Assembly (NCBI GenBank): GCA_034436355.1
Contig: DAOTVQ010000005.1
Location: 21,267 to 85,266, forward strand
DNA: 64,000 nucleotides
Origin: CP2-2F sp034436355
GTDB taxonomy: Bacteria; Chloroflexota; Anaerolineae; Aggregatilineales; UBA2796
Reading direction: 5' to 3'
The notes under the pieces: model-generated
Told to the model about the DNA's origin: nothing
What the model saw: the letters and a program-made list of their open reading frames with translations, nothing else
The model's database searches: none
Shown: one piece after another, positions 43,296 through 52,834 of the stretch
Layout: each line of letters opens with the position of its first letter
Position numbering within the stretch: the first letter of the stretch is position 1
Program-made: the position numbers and the translations under genes

Positions 43296-46200
43296 ATGCA
43301 GCGTCCGTCTGTCCTACGCCTCACCGTGGCTGCCAGTTTGCTGGTTGCCCTGCTGTGCCTTGCCATGGGCAGCTTGCCCGTCGCTTCGCAAGGCGCGCCG
43401 ACTCTTACCCCCCCCCCGTTACAACGCTGCCTGACAGCTTCCTCGTCCCTGCTGGTGACAGTTGGGCGTTGGCAAACCTCTTGACGCACGCCAGTTTCAG
43501 CGCACCTGACCTGCCCATCACGCTCTATTTAGGCGGCGGCGATTATCACTTCACCTATCCCGGTGATGCGGCGCACCCGCGCCTGCCCCCGATCTTTGGC
43601 AACGTCATCATCCACGGCAACGGCGCAGCCCTGCACCTGCACGGCATCAACACCGAGAGTCCCGCCGACCGCTTGGTGGTTGGGCAGACGGGCAGCCTGC
43701 ACCTGCACCACCTGCACCTGAAGGCGGGACGCGGGCGCGCCATCGTGAATTACGGGACGCTGCACCTGACCGACAGCAGCCTTGTCAATGAACTTGGCGC
43801 GCCTGACTACTACTTGCCTGATGGCGGCGGTATTGAGAACCGCGGGACACTGACCCTAACCCGCAGCCGCCTTGCGCGCAACCGCCTGCTGACCGAGACG
43901 ACGCCCGGTGGCGCACTGGCGAATTACGGGACGCTGGAAGCGACCTGCGCCATCTTCGAGGACAACCGTGCCGCGCAAGGTGGCGCGCTCTGGAACGCGG
44001 TCGGCGGGACGCTGCACGTCAGCCACAGCCGTTTCAGCGGCAATCAGGCGAATGGCGGCGGCGCGCTCTACAACGCGGACACAAGCGGCGCGGTCATTGT
44101 GGAGGGCTATTTCGGCGGCGGGCTGCCCACCATTGACGACCTCTACTTTGGGACGGACACCCTCAGTCAGCGCGTAACCTACAGCATCTCTCAGGTGGAT
44201 TACACGCTGGCGGCGGGCTGTGCGGCTGCCGCGCCCGTGCCGCCGCCCACCAACGTGACGGTCGTGCCTGCGGGCAGCAGCGCGCCACCACCAGAGGTCG
44301 TCCCCATCGAGGGCGTGGCAGAGGGCAAAGTGGCATTTGTCCGCAACGGGCAAATCTTCATCAAGACTCTCGATGGCAGCAGCGAACAGCAGATTACTTT
44401 TCCGAGTAGCGATAATGCTTGGCATAGACTACCCAAATGGTCACCTGATGGCACAAAACTTGCCATTGTTCGGTTCATTGGCAGTAATAATCACCAAATG
44501 CTAATCGCCAACCTCGCAACAGAAACGCCCATGCTGACAGCGGTTGGTCAGCCCTACTATTATGTATCCTCTTTGGAATGGTCGCCTGACGGTAACCAAC
44601 TTCTATTTGTGCTGCCATACAGCTCGACTGAACATCTTCATGGTGCATACACGGTTAATTTAGATGGTAGCGGGCGGGCGCGCTTGCCCATCAGCGATCC
44701 CGATAACTGGCAGCGTGTGTGGAGTGCGGCATGGTCACCTAATGGCGAGTTCCTAGCCTTCACGCACGGCGGGCAAAATTTGCAGTTGTTCGTCATGGGC
44801 GACTCAAGCCCGTTAATGTGGTGCCAAACGGCATCACCTGTCATTTGGTCACCGGATAGCCAAGCGGTGGGCTGTATCTCTAACGAGCCACCTTTATTTT
44901 CACAGTCGTATTTGCGCGTGGTTACGGTCAATCCGCCGTTTACCGCACGCATTCTTGCGAATCAGATTGGCTGGGCGGGCTGGTCACAGCATGGACAGTT
45001 CATTGCAAGCCACTATGACGGCACTTACATTTTTGACGAGACAGGTGATTTTGAGACCACCAAACGGCTGGTAGCGCAGAACATCTCCCAAGCCGACCTC
45101 TCGCCCGATGCGTGCGTGGGCTATAAATATGGCAGCGCGCCGAATGTGCTGTGTCGCTTGGTGCAAGTCTCACCCACACCTACGCCTACGCCACCTGCGG
45201 CGCTCTGCACAGCGACCGTTATTGATGACCCTGTCCGCTTCAGGGTATCAAGAGATACCTCAGAGAACTCTTGGCTTTTCCGTGTGAACAGCGACGGGTA
45301 TGTGCAAAATGCAAAAGCACCCACCCCTGCCTATCCTGATTTGCCCACTAATGATGATTCTGTCACCATTTACGCCATGACTTGGGCAGGCGAAACAACC
45401 GTTGGCGAAGATCGCATTGCGTGGCTGGATGTGATTGTTGGCTGGCCCAATCTCGGTGCCGGGCTACATCACAAAACCATGCGTGGCTACATGGCGATTC
45501 GGACTTCAGAACAGGGTAATCTGCTGGATGTGCCGTGCGAGAGTGGTCTGCCCGGTTACCCGACACCTACCCCTACACAACCGCCAACGCCAACCAGCAT
45601 CCCTCAGGATAGAATTCGTTATGTGACCTGCTGGAATTTAACAGGACCGCTCCGCGCTTTTGACACAGGTATAAAAACAGAAAAAACACTGCTTCTCGGC
45701 GAAATCAGCCGTGGCAGCCTTGTGGTTCTCGTTGATCCCGCTGCGCTGCCTGTGGTGGATGGCAAGATAGAGCGTGTGGAAATTTTTCTGCCTGCTGGTA
45801 CATCCGAAGGCAACAGTAAACTTAGGGGCTTTATTGCAATTCGGGATGCCAATTTACCTCAAGATGGCGATTATTTAACGCCCAACCGCGATCCAAGTTG
45901 CCCAGCCGCCACGCCCACTTTTACACCTTCTCCTTACAGCGCGCCCACTCTGACGCCCACACCCGGTGATGGGCGAACAGAACTATCTGGATGGGTAATC
46001 TTAAATTATGATGTAACTAGCATTTTTAGCGAACCAGCAGCAGTAGTGGGATCGCTCCAACTTCATCGGGGAACTATTGACTTAATGCCCAAAAGCCTTG
46101 AAGAGTGTATGGATAAAAACTGGCTCTCTCTGGTAAACTTTCCTAGTTGCATGAATCAAACTTTTGTAGTCAGATCACCTGTGTGGGGTTGTGTAGTTCA

Positions 46201-46657
46201 TCCCATTGAAAGAAACGATCAACTATATATTGCAATTAGCGCCAATCTAATAAACAACTGTATAGAAGTAGCCAAGTATCCACGCTATGAGTTAATTCTC
46301 TCACATCTTAACTCTGAGACAATTTCTGATGGACTCAAGTCAACTAAATTTAGTAAGGTTGTTAAGCCGGGAGATATAATAGGCGAAACCTGTCCAACCG
46401 GATCTGTCAATTGCGATCCTACCTTGAAAAATTTTGTTCATTTGGCAGTTGAGTTAAGAAAAGCTGATACCCATATATCATCTACTGAAGCAGGCTTTGC
46501 TCAAATTAGCGCTTTGTTGGAGGCGCCATGCCTATACGACAAATTCCAAAACGACACAAGCACTTCTGCACAGTACGATCTAACCAATTTCGGACGTTTG
46601 CTTGCTGAAGGCAAACTGCTTCAAACTTGTCCACCTGATTTTGATCAGACTCCTTAG
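43296..46657 (+). CDS. Large secreted beta-helix/propeller mosaic protein, frame broken at a C10 tract
   Basis: A signal peptide (LRLTVAASLLVALLCLAMG, cleaved near PVASQG) is read from ATG 43296, but the mature part is in another frame that begins at the run of ten C at 43408. Eleven or eight C would join them. The mature part, about 1080 residues, has right-handed beta-helix repeats (YGTLHLTDSSL, RGTLTLTRSRL, GGTLHVSHSRF), a TolB-like propeller (WSPDGTKLAIVR, WSPNGEFLAFTHGG), a cysteine-containing linker (LSPDACVGYKYG), two Thr/Pro-linked modules with RFRVSRDTSENSW-like starts, and a C-terminal domain like a degenerate M23 peptidase (VKPGDIIGE, VHLAVELR). Probably a phase-variable or currently silent surface protein. 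Confidence 0.8.
43408..43417 (+). repeat. Homopolymeric C10 tract after the signal peptide
   Basis: Ten consecutive C lie just after the signal-peptide cleavage region. At this length the signal peptide frame runs to a stop at 43482-43484. Adding one C or removing two restores a single frame of over 1100 residues. The tract is the only long homopolymer I noticed in the window. Confidence 0.9.
45087..45171 (+). repeat. Cysteine-linker module, copy 1 (inside the mosaic protein)
   Basis: Encodes SQADLSPDACVGYKYG and CRLVQV. The DNA is nearly identical to 51333-51421 and in part to 48577-48620. In this copy it is fused in frame to the end of the TolB-like propeller, which may be the ancestral order. 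Confidence 0.75.
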
Positions 46658-46678
46658 AGGATTACGAGGGATGCGACG

Positions 46679-48547
46679 ATGACAACTTTCAAACGAATGG
46701 CAATTGTTGCAGCGGCAATAGTTGTGTGCATTTCAACATTTACGCAAAGTCGCGGTGAGGCGGGCTTTCTGTATGTAATAGTGGATCACCAGAGTCCCAC
46801 ATTAGTTCGCGTTCAAGTCATTGATCCAACTAATCCGACGCAAATTGTGAAACAATGGGATTTTGAGTATTTGCCTGGGATGATAGGATTCACCATTGAC
46901 TCGATTTCGCCTGATGGCAGGTGGATGTTGCATTATACAAGATATCGCAATACAGGTACACCTCAACTTGTTGAAATCTTCTTGCGGCACACAAGCACTG
47001 AAGAAACAATCTCAATTGGCGTATTCCCCAATCTTGATACACCATCATACAGTCGCATCTCACCAGTTGAAGCTTCATGGTCACCCGATAGTCGTTATAT
47101 TGCCCTGCTTTTGGGTAGAACCGTAAACTCGTGGGATAGTATTCTCTACCTTTATGACACCGTTAGCCGAACCTTGACGAACTTATCGCAGAATGGCAGC
47201 AATTATGCCCATCCGCTGTGGTCGCCTGATGGTAGCCAACTCGCCTATGCCGAGACCAACTGTACAACAGGTGCTTGTAAGGTCATGATCGGCATTCGCA
47301 ACGTGCTGACGGGACAAGTGAGGCACTCAGAGGCGTTGCCCGATGAGATTGTGAACGGCGCACATCCTGAAATCACTGTTTGTCAGCTCTCGTGGTCGCC
47401 TGAAGGCACACACATGCTCTTTCGGGTGAATTGTGGCGATCCGCTCTTTAGTTATAAGGAACTCCACCTTCTGTCCCTGTCCACAGGTGTCATCTCACGC
47501 TTGACGGAATACACGCGTTTACTCTCTTCGCCGAGCGACCATTCAATATATACTGTCTGGTACTACCCACTGTGGTTTGACAATACTACGATCCTTCTAG
47601 GGGCAACCAAGTCGTTGAGCCTTGTGGGTGGAGATGAAATCGGCAGCGTTTGGTTGACAGAGGCATATGACATCACCAATAATGCCAACCCACTGTTGTT
47701 TCGGGATACCTATCTACAGGAGTGGGCAAAAAATCCCGTGACTAATCAACTTGCTGCCTTACGCACCCGAAGAATTAATGCGAATGTCGTTTACGACACT
47801 GTGTTAATGACATACAACAACGGAATTTTATCGGTCAACGCTGTTTTACCCGCTGGCTGCAATTTAAGTTGGGATCCTGAAGGGCGCTATTTGGTATATT
47901 CGCAACATACTGAAAATAGGTCATGCGAAAAGTACATCCAAAACCTAACTTTCTATGACTCTGCAACAGGGTATTCTATTTCGACTTCCTATCCGATAGC
48001 CTCTGTCGTAGGATGGATTCCGCGCTCTGCTGTAATGCCGCCGCCCACCGACCTGCGCGCCTTGTACGCCGCCTACAACAGCGCACCTGTCACGCCTGTC
48101 CTGCATCCGAGCATCGTCATTCGCAACCACACCAACACGCCCGTCCCGCTCAGTGAGGTGAGCCTGCGCTACTACTTCACCCGCGATGGCAGTGCCGACT
48201 TGCAGGCGTCCTGCACCTTCATCCCCTACTATCCAAGCGGCGTGCTGCCTGATATCATCCCTGAGCCTGCACCGTGTAGCAGCAGCGTCATTGTCGAGAC
48301 GGGCGCGCTGACCGCGCCAACCGCCACCGCCGATAGCTACCTTGAACTGCGCTTCACAGGCGGCACGCTGGCTGCCAATGGCTACACTGTGCAGTACATC
48401 CTCTCGGTCAACAAGGCGGATTGGAGCAATTTTCAGCAGACGAACGACTATTCGTACAGCGCCTTCGGCATGTATCCGCTGCCGGAGTGGGATAAGATCA
48501 CGCTGACGCGGCAGGGTACGGCGGTGTGGGGCGCCGCGCCGCGGTGA
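46679..48547 (+). CDS. Secreted TolB-like propeller with C-terminal CBM3, cassette 1
   Basis: A 622-residue exported protein. The signal peptide ends near QSRGEA (residue 24). Residues 30-450 are propeller blades (ISPDGRWMLHYTRY, WSPDSRYIALLLG, WSPDGSQLAYAET, SWSPEGTHMLFRV). The last 170 residues match a family 3 carbohydrate-binding module: LRYYFTRDGSADLQ, SYLELRFTGGTL, NKADWSNFQQTNDYSYS and EWDKITLTRQGTAVWG. CBM3 binds cellulose or similar polysaccharides. No catalytic domain is present. AGGGA precedes the start. Its stop overlaps the GTG start of the next gene. Confidence 0.88.
   Translation: MTTFKRMAIVAAAIVVCISTFTQSRGEAGFLYVIVDHQSPTLVRVQVIDPTNPTQIVKQWDFEYLPGMIGFTIDSISPDGRWMLHYTRYRNTGTPQLVEIFLRHTSTEETISIGVFPNLDTPSYSRISPVEASWSPDSRYIALLLGRTVNSWDSILYLYDTVSRTLTNLSQNGSNYAHPLWSPDGSQLAYAETNCTTGACKVMIGIRNVLTGQVRHSEALPDEIVNGAHPEITVCQLSWSPEGTHMLFRVNCGDPLFSYKELHLLSLSTGVISRLTEYTRLLSSPSDHSIYTVWYYPLWFDNTTILLGATKSLSLVGGDEIGSVWLTEAYDITNNANPLLFRDTYLQEWAKNPVTNQLAALRTRRINANVVYDTVLMTYNNGILSVNAVLPAGCNLSWDPEGRYLVYSQHTENRSCEKYIQNLTFYDSATGYSISTSYPIASVVGWIPRSAVMPPPTDLRALYAAYNSAPVTPVLHPSIVIRNHTNTPVPLSEVSLRYYFTRDGSADLQASCTFIPYYPSGVLPDIIPEPAPCSSSVIVETGALTAPTATADSYLELRFTGGTLAANGYTVQYILSVNKADWSNFQQTNDYSYSAFGMYPLPEWDKITLTRQGTAVWGAAPR
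48038..48547 (+). repeat. CBM3-encoding repeat, copy 1
   Basis: About 510 bases, nearly identical to 50791-51304 and 53881-54397 and much more GC-rich than the propeller before it. It begins at CCGCCCACCGACCTGCGCGC and ends at the stop. Confidence 0.88.
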
Positions 48548-48620
48548 GCGGGAGGCTTGGCGAAAAAGTAGCGCACAACGTCTCCCAAGCCGACCTCTCG
48601 CCCGATGCGTGCGTGGGCTA
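48542..48620 (+). repeat. Cysteine-linker module, copy 2
   Basis: GGTGAGCGGGAGGCTTGGCG and the following bases are identical to 51299 onward until GGGCTAT, after which the copies diverge. It spans the CBM3 stop and the overlapping GTG start. Confidence 0.75.
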
Positions 48621-49812
48621 TCGGTATCCTTTCCCATCCGGCGTGCGCTGTCGTTTAGGCTTCCAAACACGCTTGAGGCTTTTTGAAGAACACCGTAAGC
48701 TAATCTCTGTGATGTTTTGGGCACTTTATTCCGAAACGAGTAATGATCGTTATTACTCTGGCGCAGAAAAAGATGGAGAGATCGTCAACCCTGAAACGGG
48801 ATCATTTGATAGCCTGAGTGTTGCGCTTGCACGCAGCTTCTTCATAGAGGGGCAAGCGGGAGTTAGCTATTGCACAGATGGTATAAATGGTGCTTCGGAT
48901 GAACCGCCTAATGTAACAGGCGCTCCTTTTCCAGCGTGGTCTGTAAACATCACACGGTTAGAGCATTGCCTAAACCATCGCTACATGATGGCGCAACTGT
49001 TTCTGAATGGCTTATTGCACTATTCAAGAAGCAACCCAGCGGGGATTGACCTGTCTGATCCCGATCAATTTATGGGATATGTGTATCGTTTCTTCTATAC
49101 CAACTACCGGGTGACCATGGGTGAAGAGGTATTTAGAAATCGAGTTTTCAGCGATAGGCAATGTCAACCACAAGTAACTGCAATAGCAGAGAATGGCGCG
49201 ATCAAAACTTACAGAACATACTACAGGATAATTGAACATATGAATGAACGTATAAAAACTAGCTCAGCCAACTTTCCGCCGAGAATACGCCTTGATATCG
49301 CTGCCGTAAAATGGCTGGATGACTACTTGACCTGTAAACTAGCACAGCCTAATCCCAATAGTTTCACCGAGCGCGTTAAGTATTCTTATCAGCGCAGCAT
49401 CCTACCGCAGATCGAAAAAGCAATTCTAGATTTTTACAATGGTGTGCCTGATCCTACTGACGGTGCTTTTGAATACAAATCTGCAAACAATGCGGAAAAA
49501 ACCTATTCTGTTTGCGTTGGCGGGTGCATCGCGGGAACACAGATTATTCGCTGGGATAACCCTATACTAGATGCTGCTTATATTCAAACTTACTACAATA
49601 CGACACTTGATCAAAATATGTCGTGTGATACCTTCCACTTATTTACAGAGCATATGGATCAAATCAGGCGCTGTTATCGTAACGGCGAAGGGCAGGGTTC
49701 ACCCAGAGTTCTTCAACCTATCTTATGGCTGGACACGGGACCGGACGGTGTCGCGGGTTATATTTGGATAAGTTTAGTTTATCAACAAAGTCAAACGAAA
49801 ATTAACCGCTAG
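48544..49812 (+). CDS. Unknown protein with Cys-linker start and helical C-terminus, cassette 1
   Basis: A 422-residue protein. The proposed GTG overlaps the CBM3 gene stop (GTGA), the same geometry as at 51301. The start VSGRLGEKVAHN and the linker LSPDACVGY are shared with the 51301 product, then the sequence becomes unique and AT-richer. The middle and end are distant relatives of the 51301 protein: VMFWALYSETS, KWLDDYLTCK, QRSILPQIEKAILDFY and VCVGGCIAG. About ten cysteines suggest extracellular disulfides, yet there is no signal peptide. Either it depends on a fusion now broken, or it is intracellular. I do not recognise the family. Confidence 0.68.
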   Translation: MSGRLGEKVAHNVSQADLSPDACVGYRYPFPSGVRCRLGFQTRLRLFEEHRKLISVMFWALYSETSNDRYYSGAEKDGEIVNPETGSFDSLSVALARSFFIEGQAGVSYCTDGINGASDEPPNVTGAPFPAWSVNITRLEHCLNHRYMMAQLFLNGLLHYSRSNPAGIDLSDPDQFMGYVYRFFYTNYRVTMGEEVFRNRVFSDRQCQPQVTAIAENGAIKTYRTYYRIIEHMNERIKTSSANFPPRIRLDIAAVKWLDDYLTCKLAQPNPNSFTERVKYSYQRSILPQIEKAILDFYNGVPDPTDGAFEYKSANNAEKTYSVCVGGCIAGTQIIRWDNPILDAAYIQTYYNTTLDQNMSCDTFHLFTEHMDQIRRCYRNGEGQGSPRVLQPILWLDTGPDGVAGYIWISLVYQQSQTKINR

Positions 49813-49831
49813 AGCTTGTGTGGGGTGACAT

Positions 49832-51304
49832 ATGAAAATCTCAAAAGCAGTTCTCAGACTGGTATTGTTCAGCATCCTTTTCAGCGCATTGGTGTTCAAT
49901 ACGCCCGCGTTCGCTCAATCATCCCAAGTGCGTGAAATTGTCGCCTTGTCGTGGAACAGCAATAACTATCTCGCTGTTGGTTATACAGATAACGTCGTTG
50001 AAGTGATTAATGTGATAAGCGGGCAACTCATAGCCTCTAAAACATTACCCGACTATATCAGAACAGTGGACTGGCAGATGAATACAGCAGCAAACCGACT
50101 AGTGATTAGCGCTCAGCAGTATGTGTTCGTTTGGGATGTGGACACTGACCAAGTTTGGCAGCACCGTTTTGAGATATATCATGGTGAGGCACGTTGGAAT
50201 GTTGATGGCACGCAGATTGCGGTCTTCAGTTCAAGCGGCAGCGGCGCACTTGATCGCCGCTATATCACAGTTGCCGAACCAACATCGGGACTGGTTTTGC
50301 ACAAACTCGGCTTGTTGGATAGGCGCGACAATGGCGTAATGGATTTTGACTGGCATCCTACGCAAGCGCATCTTCTAGCATCTGTGCATGGCAATGACAC
50401 CTTGAGAGTTTGGGATGTGCGGACAGGTGAGATATTGCACACGGCGCAAGTTGAAGGGGCAAGATCCGTCGCTTGGAACAGAGATGGATCACTTTTAGGT
50501 GTGACGGGCGGCGGCGAAACTTATGCTCGCGTGTCACTTTTTGATGGGCAAACATATCAACCCACACAAAGTTTCTTCATTGCAGTAGATGCTGAAATTA
50601 TATGGAGTAGATACTCTTATGGTCAGTTTGCAGTTCTTTCCAGTCGCCTTCGTATATACGACATAATAAGCGAAAATCTTATTTTCTCTATTGATCCCTC
50701 AAATGGTTTTATTGAGGGTGCAGCATGGAGTCCAACTAGCAACCAAATTGCATATGGTGACAGTGCGCTGTTAGAAATCGTCTCTATCCCCACTCTCCCG
50801 CCCACCGACCTGCGCGCCTTGTATGCCGCCTACAACAGCGCACCCCTCACGCCTGTCCTGCATCCGAGCGTTGTTATCCGCAACCACACCAACACGCCCG
50901 TCCCGCTCAGTGAGGTGCGCCTGCGCTACTACTTCACCCGCGATGGCAGTGCCGACTTACAGGCGTCCTGCACCTTCATCCCCTACTATCCGAGCGGCGT
51001 GCTGCCTGATATCATCCCTGAGCCTGCACCGTGCGCGGACAGCGTCATTGTCGAGACGGGCGCACTGTCCACGCCAACCGCCACCGCCGATAGCTACCTC
51101 GAACTGCGCTTCACCGACGGTACGTTGGCTGCCAATGGCTACACGGTACAGTACATCCTCTCGGTCAACAAGGCGGATTGGAGCAATTTTCAGCAGACGA
51201 ACGACTATTCGTACAGCGCCTTCGGCATGTATCCGCTGCCAGAGTGGGATAAAATCACGCTGACGCGGCAGGGTGCCGCGGTCTGGGGTAGTGCGCCGCG
51301 GTGA
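49832..51304 (+). CDS. Secreted WD40-like propeller with C-terminal CBM3, cassette 2
   Basis: A 490-residue exported protein with a signal peptide ending near PAFAQ (residue 29), a propeller in residues 30-310 (IVALSWNSNNYLAVGY, FDWHPTQAHLLASVHGND, TLRVWDVRTGEILH, AWSPTSNQIAYGDS) and a C-terminal CBM3 almost identical to those of the 46679 and 52835 products. The propeller is unrelated in detail to that of cassette 1, so only the CBM3 is shared. It probably binds a cell-wall polysaccharide and presents the propeller. Its stop overlaps the next GTG. Confidence 0.88.
   Translation: MKISKAVLRLVLFSILFSALVFNTPAFAQSSQVREIVALSWNSNNYLAVGYTDNVVEVINVISGQLIASKTLPDYIRTVDWQMNTAANRLVISAQQYVFVWDVDTDQVWQHRFEIYHGEARWNVDGTQIAVFSSSGSGALDRRYITVAEPTSGLVLHKLGLLDRRDNGVMDFDWHPTQAHLLASVHGNDTLRVWDVRTGEILHTAQVEGARSVAWNRDGSLLGVTGGGETYARVSLFDGQTYQPTQSFFIAVDAEIIWSRYSYGQFAVLSSRLRIYDIISENLIFSIDPSNGFIEGAAWSPTSNQIAYGDSALLEIVSIPTLPPTDLRALYAAYNSAPLTPVLHPSVVIRNHTNTPVPLSEVRLRYYFTRDGSADLQASCTFIPYYPSGVLPDIIPEPAPCADSVIVETGALSTPTATADSYLELRFTDGTLAANGYTVQYILSVNKADWSNFQQTNDYSYSAFGMYPLPEWDKITLTRQGAAVWGSAPR
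50791..51304 (+). repeat. CBM3-encoding repeat, copy 2
   Basis: Near-identical to copies at 48038 and 53881. The shared stretch with copy 3 extends slightly upstream (CACTCTCCCGCCCACCGACC). Confidence 0.88.
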
Positions 51305-52824
51305 GCGGGAGGCTTGGCGAAAAAGTAGCGCACAACGTCTCCCAAGCCGACCTCTCGCCCGATGCGTGCGTGGGCTATAAATATGGCAGCGCGCCGAATG
51401 TGCTGTGCCGTTTGGTGCAAGTGCCTAATTTGGAAATATCAATAGAAGCTGACAAAACCGATCCTTTGCCTTGGAAAGATACCTTTAATCTCTCAGTTGT
51501 AGTGCGTAATCCCGATACAGTCGCAGAGGCAGTTTTAGAAAACGTTGTATTAAACTGGAACTATACTTCACAAGGGCGTAACTTAAGAAAAATAACAGTT
51601 GTCCCGTACACGAATGACCAGCAAGATAACTCTGTCGCGTGGAAAGTCTTTAGTGGCAATAACGGTCGTATTCCACCGGGTGCAACCAAAAAGTATAGTG
51701 TGGCGTTCAGAACAAATTTCTCAGGAACAGTAAGATTTGATGCTTCTGCAACAGTGGGCGGTATTAGTTTCACTTCCGACAGCCTAGATTATAAAATTCC
51801 CGTCACCAAGATACCATTTGATGAACGCCACAAAGCGATCATGTTCTGGATCATCTACAACAAGACAAGTGAGGACACTTTTGAAAACTTCACACTGCCT
51901 CCTTCGGTTGCTAGTGGTATCAACACCGATTTTCTGCGCGTGCCTCCATATTGCGACACTTCCTTTCCTGACTACAAAGATCAAAACAGAGCACCAGGTG
52001 AGCAGGTGGGCAGCGGTGGATGGGACAGTTCCATTGCCTATATCTATCACTGCAATGTAGATGCATCTCTGGGAACACCACCTGAGACGAGCTTTGCTTA
52101 TGTCATGGCGCATACCTTCATCAACGGAATGATCAGTTCAGAGCGCTTGAGCGGCACAGAAGGCGCTCTGGGCTACGGACGGGCTAACTACAAAGGCTCA
52201 ATAAACAAGGGTAACTATACTCTGTGGCAAGCCCCTGCCTGCGGTATTGGAGAATACCAAGTTGCTCTTAAAACAGGCAATGATGTTGCTGCGAGGTGGC
52301 TTTGGGATCATCTCATGTGCAAAATCAATAACCCAACACAGGCAGAGATTTCCAATGGGCGCGCTGCTATTTTCCAAAATGCTTATAACCGCATCATGCC
52401 ATACATTGAAAAGGCAATTGAGCGCTTTCGCGGCGACTGTTCTGATATTGTTTATGAAGAGTGCTCCCCCAATCGCACAGATGACCCATCTAACCGTGCA
52501 TTCTCAGTTTTAGGAGCTAATGTCCTGGGCGTCTCGCTTTATGCGTGCGCGGGAGGCTGTGCAGGTCAAAACTTTATCAAACCTATCGGGTCGGTGACCA
52601 ACACGGATATTCAAGACGCTTACAATACGTTTATGTCAGACTCGCAACGCCTGAAACGCTACAAGGCTGACTTTCCGACGGTACTTCGCCCTGTGCTGAG
52701 GACAGTCAGGGTGGCTGTTTTCTCAGGTGGAAACATTACTGGTTACAACTACGGCGGGTATCGTTGGTATGCCTTTTCGTTCAGGCAAACGAATGAAACA
52801 AACCAAGTACCGATAACGCGGTGA
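51301..52824 (+). CDS. Unknown protein with Cys-linker, Ig-like and helical domains, cassette 2
   Basis: A 507-residue protein starting at a GTG that overlaps the CBM3 stop. Residues 1-40 are the shared Cys-linker (LSPDACVGYKYG, LCRLVQV). Residues 42-165 form a beta-sandwich with NLSVVVRNPDTVAEAV and RFDASATVGGI, like an extracellular Ig or CARDB-type domain. The rest is related to the 48544 product: IMFWIIYNKTSED, ARWLWDHLMCKI, RIMPYIEKAIERF and YACAGGCAGQ. It lacks a signal peptide despite its extracellular look. AT-rich relative to the CBM3. Family unknown. Confidence 0.7.
   Translation: MSGRLGEKVAHNVSQADLSPDACVGYKYGSAPNVLCRLVQVPNLEISIEADKTDPLPWKDTFNLSVVVRNPDTVAEAVLENVVLNWNYTSQGRNLRKITVVPYTNDQQDNSVAWKVFSGNNGRIPPGATKKYSVAFRTNFSGTVRFDASATVGGISFTSDSLDYKIPVTKIPFDERHKAIMFWIIYNKTSEDTFENFTLPPSVASGINTDFLRVPPYCDTSFPDYKDQNRAPGEQVGSGGWDSSIAYIYHCNVDASLGTPPETSFAYVMAHTFINGMISSERLSGTEGALGYGRANYKGSINKGNYTLWQAPACGIGEYQVALKTGNDVAARWLWDHLMCKINNPTQAEISNGRAAIFQNAYNRIMPYIEKAIERFRGDCSDIVYEECSPNRTDDPSNRAFSVLGANVLGVSLYACAGGCAGQNFIKPIGSVTNTDIQDAYNTFMSDSQRLKRYKADFPTVLRPVLRTVRVAVFSGGNITGYNYGGYRWYAFSFRQTNETNQVPITR
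51333..51421 (+). repeat. Cysteine-linker module, copy 3
   Basis: Almost the same DNA as 45087-45171, including the stretch for YKYGSAPNVLCRLVQV that copy 2 lacks. Fused to a different downstream domain in each locus. Confidence 0.75.
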
Positions 52825-52834
52825 GGAGCAGACG

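Noticed and set aside
48526..48560. Programmed -1 frameshift joining CBM3 to the linker domain
   Set aside because: The frame relation would allow it, but there is no slippery heptamer or downstream structure, and a GTGA overlap is a simpler explanation.
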